Positions 58,424 to 64,000 of a DNA stretch of 64,000 nt are shown piece by piece. The position numbers and the translations under genes were made by a program. Source of the stretch: Dryocosmus kuriphilus. Taxonomy: Eukaryota > Arthropoda > Insecta > Hymenoptera > Cynipidae. The stretch lies in NCBI GenBank assembly GCA_038277395.1, contig CM076189.1, positions 240,663,054 through 240,727,053 on the forward strand, in the 5' to 3' direction. The notes beneath the pieces were generated by a model. It was given only the letters and a program-made list of their open reading frames with translations. It did no database searches and was not told the DNA's origin. Numbering within the stretch: position 1 is the first letter of the stretch; every line of letters begins with the position of its first letter.

Positions 58424-59700
58424 ACGCTCAAATACCTGTTGAATTCCGTCTGTTTTCGTATATGCGACGTATGTATTTTTAAGAGACACTTTGCAAAAAG
58501 ATTTCCTCAACCCGGAAGGGGTTCACTGTTGTATGAGGTGCGCTTAGTAGACAGTTTTCCGAAAAAAGTATAAAATATCTGTGCTAAAATACGATAATGG
58601 AAGAGTGTTTAAATGAGGGAAAGTAGAGAAAGAGTTCCAATCATTAGAAGGAGAAAGCAATACCAGAGCAGTACTTATAACCTATAAATGATTATGTGAG
58701 GGACTGGAGAGACACTGCAACTGCATTTGCGGCAAGACAGTACTTTTTTATTTTTATCTAATTTCCCATTTTGCATAATGCAACCATATTCCATGTGAAA
58801 AACATTAAAAGTACAAAAGTAATTGTATGCAACAAGTGGATTTATGACAGATTTGACAGGTCTCGACCATGGAAAGTAGACATTAGGAGACCAATTACCA
58901 AACTAGTGCATTCAAAAACACGCACTTTCCTGTTGCCAGAAGTTCGCACATACGCATGTACAAAATCACACTTACGTATAGTACAGAACTTTCCGAGTGC
59001 GCCGTGACATTCCCGCTTTAAAAAAAATATGGCTGCCGTTGTAAACATTACATGGCCGACGTGTCAAAAAACTGTAATGTCGCTCAAATTCCCATCCAAT
59101 TCCATCTGTTTTCGTATATAAGACTTATGTATGTGAAAGAGACACTTTGCAAAAAGATTTCCTCATCCCGGAAAGGGTTCACGGTTGTATGAGGTGCGCA
59201 TAGTAGACAGTTTTCCATTTTCTTCTTTTTATCGAATTTCCCATTTTGCACAATGCAACCATATTCCATGTGAAAAACATTAAAAGTACAAAAATAATTG
59301 TATGCAACAATTGGGGTTATGACAAAATTGACAGACCTCGACGCTCTTCGCGCCAACTACGGCTGCCAAAATGCTGTTGTTAATGTCGCACACGACGGCG
59401 GGAATTTCAGATTTGAAATTCAATTGTATGGCGTAAATGTCAATGTAATATTGTTACCTTGTGCAGAAATATAATTAAATATGGAAAAATACTTCAAAGC
59501 GTCATTTTTAAATTATATTTCTGCACAAGATAACAATATTACATTGACATTTACACCATACTATTGTATTTCATATTTGAAATTCCCGCCGTCGCATACG
59601 ACATTTCTAACAGCATTTTGGCAGTCGTGATTGGCGCACTTCGTGGGCGCGACGAGTGTCGAGACCATGGAGAATAGACATAAGGAGAACAAACTGTAAT
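58424..59700 (+). repeat. Array of dispersed modules
   Basis: Module 58424-58565 recurs at 59070-59215, and 58735-58850 at 59218-59340. The module with CCATGGAAAGTAGACATTAG at 58866 recurs at 59664. The same modules appear inverted at 9150-9590 and form the arms of the foldback element at 6209-9345. The frames here are shadows. Confidence 0.75.
59334..59663. mobile_element. Foldback palindrome
   Basis: Arms 59334-59490 and 59507-59663 are inverted copies around a spacer of under 20 bp, sharing GCCAACTACGGCTGCCAAAA-type and AATGTCAATGTAATATTGTT-type blocks. It is the compact version of the foldback at 7584-9155. Confidence 0.8.
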
Positions 59701-59859
59701 ACATGGACTTCGCCGAAAACCTGCACTTTTTTGTTGCCAGAATTACGAAGTGGTGTTTAAAGTTTCCGTAAGAGGCGCGCCACTCGCACTTAAAAAAGAA
59801 TTACGCCTTCCGTTTCAGTTTGTGAACATAACGTCATCAAGATGACACACGTTGCACAA

Positions 59860-60140
59860 AATTTGCGAAGACGCAAATTTATTTGCGAAAAGGTTTACTT
59901 CTATTCCTATATACCTACCTCCTTCATTTTCTATTAAGTATATTTATACACTCTCACTGGAACTTATTAATAATAGTGACTATTTAAATAAAACTGACTT
60001 AAACTGACTAGTCAAAACAAAAGAATATATCTTCAAAGCAATATTAACCATATTTCTTTTTCAGGTGCAAGTGGCGCGCCTCATACGGGATGTTCCAACA
60101 CTACGTACTTCTGGTAACAGGCACATTTTCGGATACACTA
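59860..60140. other. Spacer
   Basis: No gene or repeat recognised beyond the tail of the dispersed module. Confidence 0.35.
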
Positions 60141-60157
60141 GTTTGGTCTCCTTATGT

Positions 60158-60795
60158 TAGGGTACTAAATTAGGTGGGAATATGCAAGGCCGACATTTTG
60201 GGTCCCCGCGAATTTAAAAAAGGGTAATGCATTGAAAATAATTGTAACAAAACTAATAAATTGAATTATTCTTTGCAAACAAACATTATGTATCTTTCAT
60301 ATAAATTGTTTTCTTCATTACTATACCTTAAATATAAACTTTCGTGTGAGATATATAAACAGATAAATGAGTTTCTAACCTCACTTTTCACTTCAAACTT
60401 ATATCTTTTTAATTTTCTCGAAAACTGCTCTAGAGCAATCAAATAACTCGATTTCATAAAAGCTGCACTTCAGGTAATTAAATTAAGTTACTTTGATGAT
60501 AAATAATTCATACGTTCCTAACATAATCTCAAATTAAAAGTTGATTTCCAAACTTCTATTGCTAAGAGTTTATACACATTTTAAAACCTTTATGGGTCAT
60601 TTAGAGAGAAACAATATAGAAAAAATCTATCTTTGGTACTGTGTTTTCAACATAGAGCTGTAAACCATGCATTTTGTGCCACTTTTAGTTCTCATTTAGC
60701 ACAAATAATCACATGTGTATATCACAAGTATTTCCCGCGTATGCTTCTAAGACACAAAATGTCGGTTGCGTATTCCCACCTAATTTAGTACCCTA
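60158..60795. mobile_element. 638-bp MITE with 43-bp terminal repeats
   Basis: Starts TAGGGTACTAAATTAGGTGG and ends with its reverse complement; the repeat extends through CCGACATTTTG with few differences. CTTATGT is duplicated at 60151-60157 and 60796-60802. It interrupts a minus-strand copy of the GGAGAATAGACATAAG module, which confirms an insertion. The interior is AT-rich and non-coding. Confidence 0.85.
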
Positions 60796-61008
60796 CTTAT
60801 GTCTATTCTCCATGTTGTCAACATAACGTCATAACCTTTATAGTATTCTTCATCTCAAGTTATATTTATTTCAGCTTTCTCATACTTTACCACACGGCTA
60901 CGGGTGCCACTCCGAGTTGAAAAACGACATGAGAGTTGACCGATCCTGAGGGCGGCGCTGACAGTACTTTGGGCCGAAAAGAGATACGAATTGATACGAA
61001 TGCATTGG

Positions 61009-61600
61009 AAAAGATCTGTCTGCTTTGCGTGCACGTTCTCATCATGCGCTGTGTGCGCATCTGTCGAAACTCGCGCTTGACGCTTGGTACATGATTTAAC
61101 TCGCGCTCGGTGTTTGTACATCCCCCTATATTTGTGCTTATGGACCCTTTAAAATTAAATATCGAGCCATATATCAGTGTAATTTGGTAATTTTGAATTT
61201 TTTGTTACAGCTTTTTCGCCTTTAACAAATACATTCTCACCACGTGCCTCGCGCTTCGCACTCGAATAAAGTTTGTCCAAAACGTAACATTTCTTTTTGC
61301 AGTTTGAGTAAAAAAAAATTTTTTTTTTCAGCAACATTTTTCAAGATTAAAACAAAAACTATGACTCCTGTCAAAGAATGGTCTAAACAAATATATAAAA
61401 CTTTTTGAGATGAATAACTTTTTCCATGGATATTACTTTCGCATCTCGCATAGTTTCAACACAAAATTGGATTCATGAATTTTAATAATATTTTTCACGA
61501 TTAAAACAAAAACTATATGTGTTACAAAAAAGGTATAAAGAAAATGTGTAGATCTTTTTGAAAAAACAAGTCCACTTCTTAAAATTTTTTTCGTTTTTTT
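61009..61600 (+). repeat. Diverged GCG-hairpin/monomer repeat
   Basis: Starts GATCTGTCTGCTTTGCGTGC, with degenerate forms of the GC palindromes (61020-61110), followed by two or three decayed monomers with AACAAAAACTATG words. This is the oldest copy of the family in the window. Confidence 0.6.
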
Positions 61601-61739
61601 GAATTTTTTGAAAGAATTTATGGATGCAGTTCCGAATAGCTGAATTGTCCGATTGTATTGAAACTTCGTGTACTTATGTATCTTGACGCGCTGATTACGA
61701 ATATGATAGTGAAAATTGGAGACTAGGCGATTTTCATGG

Positions 61740-62297
61740 TGAAAACCATAAAAAAAAGACACCATAGAAATCATGTTTTTTGCGTTTACCTCAGTAAATA
61801 CGCAGAATTTCGAAAAATGTTTTAAACAAAAGTTTTAGCCAGTATAAAAGTACATCTTTCTTGTAGAATACACTTTTTGCCTAAAACCAATATTTTTTCG
61901 AGGAAAAGAGGGTTGCGTTGGAAAAACAAGAAACAGACGAAGAAAGTTAATGAAATGCGTTCGGTCACGCTTTTTTCCAATTTTCTTAAAGCTTCTTATA
62001 TTTATGTAGTTTTACGCACTGATTACGAATATGTTAATGAAAACTGTCGACAAAGCGCTTTTCATGGTGAAATCTATAAAAACACCATAGAAATCACGTT
62101 TTTTGCGTTTATCTCAGTAACTACGCACAATTTATAAAAATGTTTTTAACAAAAGTTTTAGCTAGTATAAAAATACATCTTTTTTTCTTATATACACTTT
62201 TTATCTAAAACCATTATTTTTTTGAGAAAAAGAGGATTGCGTTGGAAAAACAAGTAAAAGATGAAGAAAGTTACGCAAATGCGTTCGGTCACGCTCA
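61740..62297. repeat. Tandem repeat of about 330 bp
   Basis: The series ACACCATAGAAATCA, TTTTTTGCGTTTA, AAAAGTTTTAGC, TTGCGTTGGAAAAACAAG and GCGTTCGGTCACGCT appears twice, at about 61760-61970 and 62085-62297. Confidence 0.8.
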
Positions 62298-62637
62298 TCC
62301 CCCTTTTCCAAGGTTAAAAGAGGGGGGGGGGGGGGGCTACACATTTACTGACTAGTTGCGGAAATACGTGGGGGCGGAAAGGCACCCCTGTGATTGATCA
62401 CAGGTATAATGTTGTTTATCCACCTACCTGTACAATAGATCTTCGTTTTTGCATTGTATGTCCATTGGTTTCGGCTTGGTATCTACTCACGCTCTTCACC
62501 GCGGGAAGGTTGGAGTATTTTGAAGAGAATCTTTTTTATTATATTTTGTAATATTTTTCATTAATTTTTTTTTTTGGATTTTTAAAAATTTTATTATTAC
62601 GAAATATATTATATATGCATTTACTTCAATTGAGAAT
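62298..62637. other. Contig end before the gap
   Basis: Includes a 15-base G run (62322-62336) and no gene. Confidence 0.5.
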
Positions 62638-63137
62638 NNNNNNNNNNNNNNNNNNNNNNNNNNNNNNNNNNNNNNNNNNNNNNNNNNNNNNNNNNNNNNN
62701 NNNNNNNNNNNNNNNNNNNNNNNNNNNNNNNNNNNNNNNNNNNNNNNNNNNNNNNNNNNNNNNNNNNNNNNNNNNNNNNNNNNNNNNNNNNNNNNNNNNN
62801 NNNNNNNNNNNNNNNNNNNNNNNNNNNNNNNNNNNNNNNNNNNNNNNNNNNNNNNNNNNNNNNNNNNNNNNNNNNNNNNNNNNNNNNNNNNNNNNNNNNN
62901 NNNNNNNNNNNNNNNNNNNNNNNNNNNNNNNNNNNNNNNNNNNNNNNNNNNNNNNNNNNNNNNNNNNNNNNNNNNNNNNNNNNNNNNNNNNNNNNNNNNN
63001 NNNNNNNNNNNNNNNNNNNNNNNNNNNNNNNNNNNNNNNNNNNNNNNNNNNNNNNNNNNNNNNNNNNNNNNNNNNNNNNNNNNNNNNNNNNNNNNNNNNN
63101 NNNNNNNNNNNNNNNNNNNNNNNNNNNNNNNNNNNNN
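62638..63137. other. Assembly gap (500 N)
   Basis: Exactly 500 N. Frames spanning it are meaningless. Confidence 1.
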
Positions 63138-64000
63138 GTTTCTTATCTTGCATAGTTTGGCGGGAAATTTGAAATTTTTGATTTTTAATAACGTTTTATC
63201 GATTAAAACAAAAACCGTGCATTTTAGCAAAAAATGGTTAAAACAAAATTTGTAGATCTTTTTTAATTAAACAACGTTGTTTTTTACCATTTTTTTGTAT
63301 CTTGAATATTTTGGAGGGAAACCAGAGTTTTTAAATTTTAATAGAGTTTTATTGATTAAAGCAAAAACCGTTCATTTTATCAAAAAACGGTTAAGACAAA
63401 ATTTGTAGATTTTTTTGAGGTGAACAATTTTACTTTCCTACATTTTTTTGTATCTCTCATAGTTTAGCCGGAAAATGGATTTTTTGAATTTGTGAAAACC
63501 GTTTTTGATGGATAAAACCATAACCGTTGGTCAAAACCCACTGGTTAACAAACTCTTCCTTTCTTTTTACCCCCTAAAGAAGTGTACCAAAGCGCACTAT
63601 AATCCGATTGGTCCTTCGAAAGTTATCGTGGGAACAGTCTCCAACGACGACGACGACGACGATAACAGACACCGTCGTAAAAACCGTTTTTTCGGATTCA
63701 GGAGGTCTCAAAACGTGGAGATTTCATGAAATCTGCGAAAGTCAAATTTTGCATAAATCTAATACCTTCTCTGATGAGAATGTAAAAAATGAAGCTAAAA
63801 ATGCAATATAATTAATTTTAACTTCGCAAAATGTAAATACGGAAGATTTGGTATAAATTAGGTAACTATTATCATTATGAAAACAATTCTTTGTTAAAAA
63901 GATTTTAAAGTGAGACCCTAATTCAAATTATATGATCATGAAGTATAAATTAAATTATTATAAAAAATAGAAAGAATTCTTTAAAATTTGTGAATGTAAA
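63138..64000 (+). repeat. Third partial copy of the duplicated block
   Basis: Matches 31029-31890 and 49695-50557 almost exactly: the end of the GCG-hairpin/monomer repeat and the AT-rich spacer after it. It carries its own private differences (GATTGGTCC near 63607, GAGGTGAAC near 63418). It continues to the window edge. Confidence 0.9.

Overview
The window looks like arthropod nuclear DNA, most likely insect, and is made almost entirely of transposable elements. The evidence is a very AT-rich background, GT-AG spliced THAP/P-type transposase exons, two kinds of non-LTR retrotransposon, a tRNA-derived SINE and many foldback elements. One LINE fragment (26342-27400) resembles elements I associate with ant and wasp genomes, but the sequence does not fix the order. 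I see no confident single-copy host gene, no bacterial operon, no CRISPR array and no intact rRNA or tRNA gene.

Layout. Positions 1-2205 are AT-rich DNA with a decayed THAP-domain exon (942-1218). Positions 2206-5540 are homopolymer-ridden and look like uncorrected read sequence. Positions 5541-9590 hold a repeat of 1870-2205 and a large foldback element whose left arm is broken by a 1.18-kb candidate solo LTR. Positions 10032-18790 are a four-level nest: outer inverted arms, a foldback MITE (10504-18585), a P-superfamily DNA transposon (10872-18573) with 25-bp inverted ends and 7-bp target duplications, and two further repeats inside the transposase intron. Positions 19120-19640 hold a short element with a 5S-rRNA-like promoter and a hammerhead-like core.

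Positions 19774-37932 form a block that recurs almost base for base at 38433-56597, after a gap of exactly 500 N. Part of it recurs a third time from 63138, after a second 500-N gap. In order the block carries a small Cys-rich ORF end, a tRNA-headed SINE, a 4-kb inverted-repeat element, a non-autonomous relative of the P-like transposon that contains a 5'-truncated LINE, several foldback elements, a THAP/P-transposase-derived gene lacking the catalytic core, and an RTE-like LINE. False duplication of haplotypes in the assembly is the simplest reading, but a real tandem duplication is not excluded. The second copy extends to a complete RTE-like LINE (54135-57765) with a 13-bp target duplication. 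Positions 57779-62637 carry more copies of the dispersed modules, a short unrecognised reading frame and a 638-bp MITE.

The main biological theme is repeated P-superfamily activity. There is a transposase source with intact catalytic residues but a broken C-terminus, a deletion-type relative sharing its ends, a decayed THAP exon, and a spliced THAP-plus-C-terminal derivative that could be a repressor-like or domesticated product. The strongest leads for something undescribed are the 7-bp-duplication P lineage, the 5S/hammerhead element, and the repeat family that joins GCG-rich hairpins to about 152-bp monomers.
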